Of a stretch of DNA of 64,000 nt, positions 56,173 through 64,000 are shown in pieces. Each line of letters starts with the position of its first letter. Position 1 is the stretch's first letter. Position numbers and translations under genes: made by a program. The DNA comes from Acidaminobacter sp. Lineage in GTDB: Bacteria > Bacillota_A > Clostridia > Peptostreptococcales > Acidaminobacteraceae. Where the stretch lies: the NCBI GenBank assembly GCA_009881125.1, contig WXFH01000056.1, positions 1-64,000 of the forward strand. Reading direction: 5' to 3'. The notes under the pieces were generated by a model. That model saw nothing but the letters and a program-made list of their open reading frames with translations, was not told the origin of the DNA and searched no databases.

Positions 56173-57630
56173 ATGCAGCTTAAACAGATCCAGAAAAGGA
56201 TTGCAAAGGGTCTTGAATCAGGCGAAGCTATGCTGCGCCGAGCATCGGGCAAAACCTTGAAAAAACTTGACAGCTCTGTTATTACCCCTGCAGATTTCGA
56301 TACTCATAAACATGTCGATTTCTTCAAGCGCAACCGATATGCCACGTCTGTGGTCGCGGCTATGCTTGCTGTCGCTGTTTCGAGCGTATTTACGCTGGAA
56401 GCCGGTTCATTTTCATCAGTTCAGTCAAGTGACCTTCAATCCGTTGAAGTTCAATCACCAAATCAAATCATGCTGGCATCGACTTTTTCCGAAGCCGGTA
56501 TTGCAGAAAAAATGCCTCTGATTCCAGAGGGCGCGAAAAAAGCGACTTCGGATATTGCAGAACTCGTAGAGGACGCTGCTTCTTTTGATGCGCCTGCTCT
56601 TGAGGGCTATGCGGTTAAAATTGACGGCGTTGAGTATGGTTTTTTTAATTCAGAAAGTGAAGCTCAAAACGTAATCGATACCTTAATGTCGAACTTCACT
56701 GCGGATAAAGACATTATTGAAGCCTACTTCAAAGAGACAGTCGAAGTTGCTGCAACAAGAAAAGAAGCGGGTTTGTTTAAGGCATTCAGCGTTCCTGAAA
56801 GATCCGTTGAGTACATTATGAAGGGCACTGACCAGGAAAAGATCCACGTCGTCGAATCGGGCGAGAACTTCTGGACAATTTCACAAAAGTATCAGATCTC
56901 AGTTGAGGATCTTGAAAAGGCTAATCCAGGTATTACACCTGAGAAACTTCAGATTGGCGAAAAAGTCAGTTTGATGGTACCGGCTTCACTCGTTACAGTT
57001 TGTACGGTGGAGAAAGCTGTCTATAAAGAGCAGATTCCATTTGAGACAGTGGTTAAAGAAGACGCCTCTACATATAAGGGGACCAACAAAGTGACTACTT
57101 CCGGTTCAAACGGTGAACGGGAAGTGGTTGCCAATGTCGTCAGAGAAAATGGCATTGAAGTGAACAGAGAAATTCTCAGCGAAAAAGTTATAGCAGAACC
57201 TACGACAAAAGTCGTTGTCAAGGGCACCAAAGCCAGACCAGCAACCGTGGGATCCGGCGTATTGGCTAAACCTGTATCCCGCGGCACTGTCACCTCACCA
57301 TTTGGTACCCGTTGGGGCAGAAGACATAACGGGATTGATATAGGGTTGTCTACTGGTACAGCTATTAAGGCTGCGGATGGTGGAACGGTCACCTTTTCCG
57401 GTTATGACGGCGGCTACGGCTATACGATTCGCATAAGTCACGGAGACGGCGTAGTCACCGTGTATGCGCATAACTCCAAGCTCCAGGTAAAAAAGGGCGA
57501 CAAGGTATACAAAGGCCAGCAAATCGCGCTTAGCGGCAATTCCGGAAGCAGTACAGGTCCGCACCTTCATTTTGAAGTCAGAATTAATGGCGTGCCTAAG
57601 AATCCGTTGAATTACATTAAAATGAATTAG
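56173..57630 (+). CDS. M23 peptidase with LysM and G5 domains
   Basis: Cell-wall hydrolase of 485 residues. An N-terminal anchor helix lies near 58-76; a LysM domain near 225-270 (ENFWTISQKYQISVEDLEKA); a G5 domain near 275-350; a C-terminal M23 endopeptidase with zinc ligands in HNGIDIG and GPHLHFEV. It cleaves peptidoglycan cross-bridges. Genes of this type are classic WalR targets, and a WalR-box-like promoter precedes it; walR lies about 330 bases downstream. Confidence 0.9.
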   Translation: MQLKQIQKRIAKGLESGEAMLRRASGKTLKKLDSSVITPADFDTHKHVDFFKRNRYATSVVAAMLAVAVSSVFTLEAGSFSSVQSSDLQSVEVQSPNQIMLASTFSEAGIAEKMPLIPEGAKKATSDIAELVEDAASFDAPALEGYAVKIDGVEYGFFNSESEAQNVIDTLMSNFTADKDIIEAYFKETVEVAATRKEAGLFKAFSVPERSVEYIMKGTDQEKIHVVESGENFWTISQKYQISVEDLEKANPGITPEKLQIGEKVSLMVPASLVTVCTVEKAVYKEQIPFETVVKEDASTYKGTNKVTTSGSNGEREVVANVVRENGIEVNREILSEKVIAEPTTKVVVKGTKARPATVGSGVLAKPVSRGTVTSPFGTRWGRRHNGIDIGLSTGTAIKAADGGTVTFSGYDGGYGYTIRISHGDGVVTVYAHNSKLQVKKGDKVYKGQQIALSGNSGSSTGPHLHFEVRINGVPKNPLNYIKMN

Positions 57631-57637
57631 AGTATAT

Positions 57638-57677
57638 AAAGCTTCAGGAAGCCACATTTCCTGAAGCTTTGTTTTTT
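57638..57677 (+). terminator. Terminator after the M23 peptidase gene
   Basis: A perfect 13-bp stem from AAAGCTTCAGGAA with a seven-base loop and GTTTTTT. Confidence 0.93.
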
Positions 57678-57966
57678 AGGTCACTGAATGTGACTAGTAG
57701 TACATTCCGGAAATAACTGTGCAATAAAAAATGAATTATAAGCCTGAATTTTGCCAGCAGGTTTTACGTTCTTTTGCATAGATATTTCAAGAACGTTGTA
57801 CTAGTACAGGGATTTAGGAAAGCAGGTGATCAACTGCGAGGATAGGGGCTGGAGAAACTATATTCTTCGACAACATCCCTACCTAGATCCATTTTTTTGG
57901 CCTTGTGGACAATTGAACATTTGTACGTTAGAATGATATTAATCCTAGAGAAACGGGGTGGCACCA
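57678..57966 (+). other. Long structured leader upstream of walR
   Basis: About 290 bases without a gene. It contains an 8-bp inverted repeat (ACGTTCTT at 57766-57773 and AAGAACGT at 57789-57796), a 12-bp palindrome TGTACTAGTACA (57797-57808) and a T7 run (57892-57898) after partly complementary segments. TTGAAC (57913-57918) with TATTAA (57937-57942) is a possible walR promoter. No known riboswitch is recognised. Confidence 0.45.
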
Positions 57967-58674
57967 ATGAATCCACGCAAAGTGCTAGTTGTAGACGACG
58001 AAAAACCGATTTCGGATATCATACGTTTTAACCTGACCAAGGAGGGTTATCACATTATTACCGCCTTTGATGGTGAAGAAGCGCTGCAGCAAATGAAAGC
58101 AGAGCAGCCGGATTTAGTGCTTCTGGATGTTATGCTCCCGCGGCTGGATGGTTTTCAGGTCTTGAAGAAAATCAGAGAGGGCAGCCAAGTCCCCGTGATC
58201 ATGCTGACCGCAAAAGAGGAAGAGGTCGACAAGGTACTTGGGCTTGAGCTTGGCGCGGATGATTACATCACCAAGCCGTTTGGCATGAGAGAGTTGATCG
58301 CGCGAGTCAAAGCCAATCTGAGACGAACAGAGCCTGCAGGGGCGGACTTTCCGGGGGCATCTGTTCAGAATCAAATGCTTGAAGCCGGCGAATTGAAAAT
58401 TGACTTCGAACGCTATGAAGTGACCAAGAGATCCACGGTTATTGAGCTGACGCTGCGTGAGTTTGAGCTCCTGAAATTTCTGGCAACTCAAGATAATCAG
58501 ATTTTCACCCGTGAGCAGCTGCTGAAGGATGTTTGGGGTTATGAATACTTTGGCGACATCCGTACAGTGGACGTTACTGTGCGCCGTTTGAGAGAAAAAG
58601 TTGAAGATGATTCCAGCAATCCAAAATATATTTTGACCAAGCGCGGTGTCGGTTACTATTTTAAAAGGTTTTAG
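57967..58674 (+). CDS. walR: Response regulator WalR
   Basis: OmpR-type regulator of cell-wall metabolism. The receiver has KVLVVDDEKPIS, phosphoacceptor in LVLLDVMLPRLDG, and KPF; the C-terminal winged helix includes LTLREFELLKFL and VDVTVRRLREKVE. 235 residues from ATG 57967, with GGGGTGG upstream; GTG 57958 would overlap the SD. Adjacent to walK and yycH/yycI, which fixes its identity. Confidence 0.93.
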   Translation: MNPRKVLVVDDEKPISDIIRFNLTKEGYHIITAFDGEEALQQMKAEQPDLVLLDVMLPRLDGFQVLKKIREGSQVPVIMLTAKEEEVDKVLGLELGADDYITKPFGMRELIARVKANLRRTEPAGADFPGASVQNQMLEAGELKIDFERYEVTKRSTVIELTLREFELLKFLATQDNQIFTREQLLKDVWGYEYFGDIRTVDVTVRRLREKVEDDSSNPKYILTKRGVGYYFKRF

Positions 58675-58679
58675 AGCTT

Positions 58680-60467
58680 ATGTTCAAAAGCATACGTTGG
58701 AAGTTTACCACCATTTATTTTATGTTGGTTTTTATTGGTATGATCATAGCGGGTGTCATTATTGTTGAATCCTTTGAGCGCTATCACATGGATGATGTTT
58801 CAAGGCGCCTGTTGAATCTGACGGAACTGATCAAGCCTCAAATTGAGCGCTATGTGGATCAGGGTTTTGACAGTGCCGAAATCAGAACGATTATTCAAAA
58901 CCAGAGTGAATTGGGCTTTAGGGAAGAGATTTTCATAATCAATGGCTCAGACTATAAAATTGCGGCAACCAGTACGCAGAATGTTGGCAGAAGTGCCGAG
59001 GAATTTTTGGATTTTGAGTTGCTGGTGGAAGGTCTTAACGGAAAGACCTCTGAGAAAAGCATCACTATAGAAGATGAAGGTTACCTGATCAGGACCATGG
59101 ACCGTGTAGAACCCATTCTGGATGGGGGACAGACGGTCGTCGGGCTCCTCTATATCAGGTATGACCTGACAGATGTCTACAAGAGCCTTTCGGAATCCAA
59201 GGCGACTATAGTCCGCGCGACACTGGCGGCCCTCGGGATCACTATTCTCCTGGGCTTTATGATCGCGCGTACGATTACGGAGCCTATCAACGATGTGACT
59301 GAAAAGGCAGCCAAAATGGCTGCAGGTGATTTTGACCAGAAGGTGGATGTAAAATCTAATGACGAAATAGGGAAACTCGCCGAGATGTTCAACGTTTTGA
59401 CCAGTGAATTAAAAACCAGCATGGACGAAATCTCCCGGGAAAAGAGCAAACTCGAAGCCATTCTTCATTATATGGATGATGGCCTGGTTGCAGTGGATCG
59501 GGACGGAGATATCATCCATTTAAATCCGAAAGCCCTGGAGATGTTGGAATTACCGTTTCGAGCTGAGCGGATCGATCAGATTTTAAAGGAAATAGACCCG
59601 AATCTGACTATGAACCAGATTGTGGAAGATGGAACACGCTGGTCCGGCAGCAGGATCATAGATTACAAAGGATCCACCTTAAGGGTTAACTACGCGCCGT
59701 TTGAAAATGTCAGGGGCATAAAATCCGGGTTTGTCTTCGTGCTTCAGGACGTCACGGAGCAGGAGAAACTCGACCGCATGAGGCGGGACTTTGTGGCAAA
59801 TGTGTCCCACGAGCTGAAGACGCCCCTCACGAGCATCAAGTCTTATACCGAAACACTCCTGGACGGAGGCATTGACGACCCGGAAACGGTACAGCAATTT
59901 CTCGGTGTTATTGATGGTGAAGCGGACCGCATGGCGCGTCTGGTCAGGGACTTGCTTCAGCTGTCTAATTTTGACGCCAGGACAGCCAACCTTCATTTGG
60001 AAGAGCACGACATGCTGCATTTGATTCGTCAAAGTATCAAAAAACTCGAAACGGCATATAAGCCGAAAAGGCAGTGGATCAAAATCAATGCCCAGGAAGA
60101 GTCCATGGTTTCAACCTTTGATTATGACCGCATGGAGCAGGTGTTGATCAATGTCATTGGCAATGCGGTCAAATATACACCGGAGGAGGGCAAGATCACC
60201 ATTTTTGCCTCAAAACTGCCTAAGGAACTTGTTTTGCGAGTTTGCGACAACGGCATGGGGATCCCGGAGAAAGACTTGTCGAGAATATTTGAGAGATTTT
60301 ACAGAGTGGATAAAGCCAGATCGAGAGCGCTCGGCGGCACGGGACTCGGACTTTCAATCGCCCAGCAGTTTGTGGAAGCACACGGAGGCAGTATTGCCAT
60401 TGAATCGACGGTCGATATTGGGACGACTGTGACGATTCGGTTGCCGGTTGTGGCACCATCGGCATAA
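58680..60467 (+). CDS. walK: Sensor histidine kinase WalK
   Basis: Membrane sensor kinase of 595 residues. Two transmembrane helices (about 10-30 and 178-198) flank an external domain; HAMP (about 200-250), PAS (about 260-365), HisKA with VSHELKTPLTS and HATPase with NVIGNAVKYTPEEG, DNGMGIP and GGTGLGLS. It pairs with WalR; genes are five bases apart. Membrane partners YycH/YycI lie downstream. Confidence 0.93.
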   Translation: MFKSIRWKFTTIYFMLVFIGMIIAGVIIVESFERYHMDDVSRRLLNLTELIKPQIERYVDQGFDSAEIRTIIQNQSELGFREEIFIINGSDYKIAATSTQNVGRSAEEFLDFELLVEGLNGKTSEKSITIEDEGYLIRTMDRVEPILDGGQTVVGLLYIRYDLTDVYKSLSESKATIVRATLAALGITILLGFMIARTITEPINDVTEKAAKMAAGDFDQKVDVKSNDEIGKLAEMFNVLTSELKTSMDEISREKSKLEAILHYMDDGLVAVDRDGDIIHLNPKALEMLELPFRAERIDQILKEIDPNLTMNQIVEDGTRWSGSRIIDYKGSTLRVNYAPFENVRGIKSGFVFVLQDVTEQEKLDRMRRDFVANVSHELKTPLTSIKSYTETLLDGGIDDPETVQQFLGVIDGEADRMARLVRDLLQLSNFDARTANLHLEEHDMLHLIRQSIKKLETAYKPKRQWIKINAQEESMVSTFDYDRMEQVLINVIGNAVKYTPEEGKITIFASKLPKELVLRVCDNGMGIPEKDLSRIFERFYRVDKARSRALGGTGLGLSIAQQFVEAHGGSIAIESTVDIGTTVTIRLPVVAPSA

Positions 60468-60563
60468 ACTGTTTTATAAATAAGCTGATTAGCGCTAAAC
60501 ATGGTGAAAACGAGGACAGTTTGCTGGTAACGTCTAAATTGTGTAAAGAGTTCTTAAAACTGA

Positions 60564-60596
60564 TGTAATGGAACTGTAACATGCGTGCGTTATAAT
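60564..60596 (+). promoter_or_regulatory. Perfect WalR box and promoter after walK
   Basis: TGTAAT-N5-TGTAAC (60564-60580) fits TGTWAH-N5-TGTWAH exactly. TATAAT (60591-60596) follows ten bases later. Another TGTAAA half-site lies at 60542-60547. The box occupies the -35 region, as in WalR-activated promoters. Confidence 0.75.
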
Positions 60597-60706
60597 GAAT
60601 TTATCCAAGTTGAAAGTGTCGAAGTGCGCCGGTGATTTTTTAAGTGCATGAAAATCCTAAAGGTGGACTTCTTTCTGGAGAAATGCTTCGCATTGAGGTG
60701 AAAATT

Positions 60707-61507
60707 ATGAGCATGCGTGTTCTTCCGCTGATCCTTACAGCGATCAGGTCACGGGGTATGGCATTGGTCAGGGCGGCAGCGGTATTTGTTCTGCTGGCTG
60801 CGTTTGCCGGCGTCCCTGGATATGCCACTGCTGTAACAGATCGTGAAATGGCGGGATCGATCGAAATTCTGGAACCTAAATATGGCATCAGCAACGAGGT
60901 CTTCATTCGGGACAATCTGTTTCTTTCAGTGCGCCTGCTCAAAGATATTGATGTGTCTATGAGTATAGTGCGCTGGGATGGCTATGACATCGTTAGAAAC
61001 CTTGAAAAGTTGAGGCCTGTCAAGCTGGCTGACAGTTTCGCGAATGAATACAGAACTACGGTCTATCGCGGTCAGGTGATCGATGCTTTTGTAAATGCTT
61101 ACGAAAAGCGAATACGCGCTGAGTTTGATCTTAACCGGGTTCAGGAAGAGATTAAAATGAAGACCGGATTCATCAGCCAATACGAAATGGACCTCCTTGT
61201 GGAGCGCCGCAACAAGGCATCCCGTGATTTGAGCGCCATCATGATTGAATATGATGCAGCGGCGTATCAGTTCAGAAGGATTGCCCAAGTGACGGTCTAT
61301 AGCTGGCAGGATGTCAAAGTAGGCGCCATTCCGACCTTTAGAGTGACCCTCGAGAAGCCGGCCATTGGAACCTATCTGATTAACTTCAGACGCAATGATG
61401 TGAACCGGACCATCAAAGTGGAGCGCATCACTGTTCGCGCCATGGATTCCGCTCAGGATCTTCCGAACAATGCCTATAATGTCATCAAGAGCAGTTTGTC
61501 GCAATAA
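60707..61507 (+). CDS. Secreted protein of unknown function in the wal operon
   Basis: I do not recognise this 266-residue protein. A signal peptide-like N-terminus (hydrophobic AAAVFVLLAAFAGVPGYA, cut near ATA) precedes an N-terminal beta-rich region (SIEILEPKYGISNEVFIRDN), a helical central segment (about 120-190) and a C-terminal beta-rich region (FRVTLEKPAIGTYLINFR). It lies between walK and yycH, where Bacillus has no gene, and follows a perfect WalR box, suggesting a wall-linked role controlled by WalR. ATG 60707 with GAGGTG is chosen; in-frame ATGs at 60644 and 60683 lack good SDs. Confidence 0.75.
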   Translation: MSMRVLPLILTAIRSRGMALVRAAAVFVLLAAFAGVPGYATAVTDREMAGSIEILEPKYGISNEVFIRDNLFLSVRLLKDIDVSMSIVRWDGYDIVRNLEKLRPVKLADSFANEYRTTVYRGQVIDAFVNAYEKRIRAEFDLNRVQEEIKMKTGFISQYEMDLLVERRNKASRDLSAIMIEYDAAAYQFRRIAQVTVYSWQDVKVGAIPTFRVTLEKPAIGTYLINFRRNDVNRTIKVERITVRAMDSAQDLPNNAYNVIKSSLSQ

Positions 61508-61515
61508 GCCTATGA

Positions 61516-61552
61516 CCCCACGCTCAGAGCAGACGTGGGGTTGTCGATTTTA
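61516..61552 (+). terminator. Hairpin between the secreted protein gene and yycH
   Basis: CCCCACG/CGTGGGG stem with an 11-base loop, then a mixed T-rich tail (TTGTCGATTTT). It may be an attenuator that lowers expression of yycH-yycI. Confidence 0.5.
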
Positions 61553-61604
61553 CATGGAAATGTTTAGTGCATCAAGTCAGCTGAGAAACTATGGAGGGTC
61601 TCGG

Positions 61605-63125
61605 ATGCTTCTGGAAAAAGCGAAATCCGCAATACTGATGGTGCTGTTCGCCATCTGCGCCTATCTGGCGGGACAATTCCTGCTGGACACCAGTTCCATA
61701 AGTGCTCGGGCCGGTTCCGCTGGCGGAAACGTTCAGGTGAGTGTGAATATCGAAGACCTTTTAAACCCCCAAGGCTATCAGGTCAGCTTTGGGGGTGGCT
61801 TGTATTCAGGGCACTTCGATACCGGTCTGAAAAACAGCCTCTGGTCAAGCGCCAAGGGGCTTATTCGCGGTGCCCTTGAAACTTCTGATTACACCGAGGC
61901 AGATCAGGCCCTCTGGGACGAAGCTGTGACTCAGCGCAGCGTGACATTAAAGCTGCCTTTTGCCATGACAATGGACCAGATTCTTGTCGCCGCTGGCTCT
62001 GATGTGTCTCGTGATCTTCTTGGCACTGCAGCGTTCGATGTGATCATTATTCCTACTGCTGAGCCAGGCAGCGTCTTTTTGGGGAATCGATCAGAAGCGA
62101 GATTTGTCAGTTTCAGCTACAGCACCGGCAGCGCCAGTGGTGCTGAAAGTCCACAGAGTGAGGTGTTAGCCGCGCTTCTGACAGAAATTGAACAGGACGA
62201 AATGACGGTTGAATATAAGCGGATCGAAGACACTTTTTCACTCAGGACCATTTTGGAAAAGCCTGATCAAGTGTACAGAGAAAATCACATTATTGAACCC
62301 ATTGTCGCCATGCCAACCTTTGAAAAGGTGCGTGTCCAGAACGAATTCAGCCTGGAAACCCTCAGTGAGGAGCAAGAGCGCTATTATGCTGACATTGCCT
62401 TTGGGGCGCGATTTGACTTCGTCAAGCGCGTTCGGGAAGTAGACGGATCAGTGGTTTATCTTTACGGCTACGGAGATCGGGCGCTCAGATTTGGCGCTCA
62501 AGGGCGTCTGGAATATCAAGAGCGCTTCCGGGGTGGAAGTACCTCTGATGAAATCCTGAGTTTCAAAGATAGTCTGACAAAAGCGGTTGCTGAGCTCAGA
62601 AAATATGGTGAGTTTCCTGAAGGCTTCTATCTCAAATATTTTACTGAAACAGAGGACGCGCCGGGAGTCAGAGTCAAGACTTTTCATTTCAGCCATCGTC
62701 ATCAGGGCCTCCCAACAGACTTGTCGAATCGTGAGATGCCATATACGGCGACCGTTGAAATTACAAACGACCAGGTGACCTACCTGATGAAGAGCTACAA
62801 GGACATCCAGCGTCTTTTGCCAGCAGCAGCGCCTTCAAATCAGATCCTCAGTTTGGATAGACTGATCGAAAGCCAGTTTGACCTTATTTTGGAAGACTAT
62901 CTGACGCTGAATCCTGAAGCGGCAGCATCAAAAGATGACTTTGGCTTTGTCTATCAGATTTTGCATGACATCACAGAATACGAGCTCATTTATTTCCTCT
63001 CCCGTGACAATAATGTGCTCACGTATTTACCTGCATGGCACTTGGGGATTGGCGGCAACCACTATTATTTTGACCTATACACCGGCGAGCTGCTTCAGCG
63101 CGTTCCGACACAGGCGGTGAAGTAA
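61605..63125 (+). CDS. yycH: WalK regulatory membrane protein YycH-like
   Basis: A 506-residue protein: one N-terminal membrane helix (AILMVLFAICAYLAGQFLL) and a large external part. In Bacillus YycH with YycI restrains or adjusts WalK at the membrane. The identity rests on topology, length and the walRK-YycH-YycI order; direct sequence similarity is weak. ATG 61605 has GGAGGGTCTC upstream; a longer reading crosses the hairpin. Confidence 0.75.
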   Translation: MLLEKAKSAILMVLFAICAYLAGQFLLDTSSISARAGSAGGNVQVSVNIEDLLNPQGYQVSFGGGLYSGHFDTGLKNSLWSSAKGLIRGALETSDYTEADQALWDEAVTQRSVTLKLPFAMTMDQILVAAGSDVSRDLLGTAAFDVIIIPTAEPGSVFLGNRSEARFVSFSYSTGSASGAESPQSEVLAALLTEIEQDEMTVEYKRIEDTFSLRTILEKPDQVYRENHIIEPIVAMPTFEKVRVQNEFSLETLSEEQERYYADIAFGARFDFVKRVREVDGSVVYLYGYGDRALRFGAQGRLEYQERFRGGSTSDEILSFKDSLTKAVAELRKYGEFPEGFYLKYFTETEDAPGVRVKTFHFSHRHQGLPTDLSNREMPYTATVEITNDQVTYLMKSYKDIQRLLPAAAPSNQILSLDRLIESQFDLILEDYLTLNPEAAASKDDFGFVYQILHDITEYELIYFLSRDNNVLTYLPAWHLGIGGNHYYFDLYTGELLQRVPTQAVK

Positions 63126-63127
63126 TT

Positions 63128-63973
63128 ATGGACTGGAAAAAATCGAAAAACATTCTAATATTTGCGCTGATCCTGACTAACATTGCTTTATTTGCAATGA
63201 CTGGCGGGCTGGATAAGCTGATCCAAAGAGACAGTACTCAGGATCCGCTGCTGCCATCAGTCATAGCACTTCTAAATGGACGTGGGATAGGCATCAATGC
63301 AATTATTCCCTCGATTCCGCTGAACATCAGGGCAATTGACCTCGAGTACAATGAAATTGAAGCGGCTCAGCTCGCTGACAAGCTTCTCACAGGAGGTTAC
63401 GAGGAGATCAACGGCTTGTTTGTCGGACGTGACGGCGCACTCCTGGTCGTCGCTCTGGAGCGTGAAATCCGTTTCGAGCTTCCCATAGATCAGTGGCTGG
63501 TCTCTGATCCCCTTGAAGACGAAGAGGCGTGGCAGGCTGGCGAAGCGTTTCTTGCCGCTCACGGCTTTGACCAGGCTGACCGTCAGCGCTGGGATCTCAG
63601 TGTTGAACCTGATCACGTCATCCTGGAATGGCGCCAGAAATATGGCAGCTACTTTCTGGAGGAGGCCTTTATGCGCATTCGCCTGACCGGCAACAAAGTG
63701 GTTTCCTTTGAGCGCCGATGGTTTAATGAGCCACAACCCCAGGAGAACGTTCACAAAGTCATACAGCCGTCAAAAGCCTTGTTTATGGCCGCAGAGGAAA
63801 TCGCTGCGACCAGTACGGGACCGGATCCTTCTGTAAAAATCGATTCCATCGAATTGGGATATCAGCTTGAGACCGGATCCTTGACCAGCGACATCACCTC
63901 CGGCGAGGCGTCGCCTTACTGGCGGATGCGGCTGTCCGACGGGCGCGTCATCTTCGTGGAAGCGGTGGAATAA
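63128..63973 (+). CDS. yycI: WalK regulatory membrane protein YycI-like
   Basis: A 281-residue protein with the typical N-terminus MDWKKSKNILIFALILTNIAL, one membrane helix followed by an external beta-rich domain. YycI partners YycH to regulate WalK. It lies two bases after yycH; the window ends 27 bases beyond its stop, where yycJ/walJ would be expected. Confidence 0.8.
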   Translation: MDWKKSKNILIFALILTNIALFAMTGGLDKLIQRDSTQDPLLPSVIALLNGRGIGINAIIPSIPLNIRAIDLEYNEIEAAQLADKLLTGGYEEINGLFVGRDGALLVVALEREIRFELPIDQWLVSDPLEDEEAWQAGEAFLAAHGFDQADRQRWDLSVEPDHVILEWRQKYGSYFLEEAFMRIRLTGNKVVSFERRWFNEPQPQENVHKVIQPSKALFMAAEEIAATSTGPDPSVKIDSIELGYQLETGSLTSDITSGEASPYWRMRLSDGRVIFVEAVE

Positions 63974-64000
63974 GTTAACATAACGACATATTCTTTCCCC

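Noticed and set aside
60926..61504. Open frame of 192 codons antisense to the unknown secreted gene
   Set aside because: Because the sense product is unrecognised I considered both strands, but the sense frame has a signal peptide, an SD and an upstream promoter in operon orientation.

Overview
The window is the replication-origin region of a low-to-moderate GC Firmicute, most likely a member of the Clostridia. The evidence is gene order: gyrA, gyrB, recF, yaaA, dnaN and dnaA run leftwards, and rpmH, rnpA, yidD, yidC, jag, mnmE, mnmG, rsmG, noc, parA and parB run rightwards, as around oriC in Bacillus and clostridia. Further right come rpsF-ssb-rpsR, gdpP-rplI-dnaB, purA and walR-walK-yycH-yycI, also classic Firmicute origin neighbours. 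The selenium-type genes (yqeC, a mocA-like gene, yedF, DUF3343) and the Tad locus suggest an anaerobic clostridial relative (Fusibacter- or Acidaminobacter-like is a guess). No insertion sequence, prophage, CRISPR array or rRNA gene is visible.

Layout. 1-7150: gyrase, recombination and clamp genes on the minus strand. 7151-9250: the origin itself, with dnaA between two DnaA-box clusters. The dnaA-dnaN gap holds what looks like the unwinding element (DnaA-box-like site, GC-rich block, DnaA-trio triplets). 9250-18100: RNA/protein maturation operon and chromosome partition genes, with two perfect parS sites. 18100-26200: lipid kinase, BshB1-like deacetylase, tRNA-Arg, tadA, tRNA-Ser, SRP RNA, dnaX-ybaB-recR, an ArsR/permease/thioredoxin-like operon, rplY. 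26200-33900: a compact Tad-type pilus operon ending in a SAF-domain protein and an unusual kinase/receiver hybrid. 34000-39700: an rRNA methyltransferase-like gene and selenium/molybdenum-cofactor accessory genes mixed with envelope genes. 39800-53800: aminotransferase, rpsF-ssb-rpsR, DUF2232-gdpP-rplI, MoxR-DUF58-transglutaminase, dnaB, purA. 53850-55980: a head-on pair, dnaI/dnaC-like and dnaD-like. 56000-64000: an M23/LysM/G5 cell-wall hydrolase and the walRK operon with a secreted protein of unknown function between walK and yycH.

How it works together. Almost all genes are co-oriented with replication away from dnaA; the dnaI/dnaD-like pair is the exception. Replication genes (dnaA, dnaN, dnaX, dnaB, dnaI/dnaD-like, ssb, gyrAB) and segregation genes (parAB, noc) are clustered with their sites. 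A perfect Noc-binding sequence and two near-perfect ones lie elsewhere in the window, supporting the assignment of the first ParB paralogue as Noc. WalR boxes precede the M23 hydrolase gene and the unknown secreted gene downstream of walK, which suggests that the WalRK system controls its own neighbourhood.

The observations I consider most worth checking are the secreted protein under a perfect WalR box, the Noc/NBS pairing, the DnaA-trio element, the Tad operon with a kinase lacking an H-box, and a possible dnaX frameshift signal. Many starts here are TTG or GTG; starts were chosen by Shine-Dalgarno (SD) position. All family names are from recognised motifs read by eye, with no database search.
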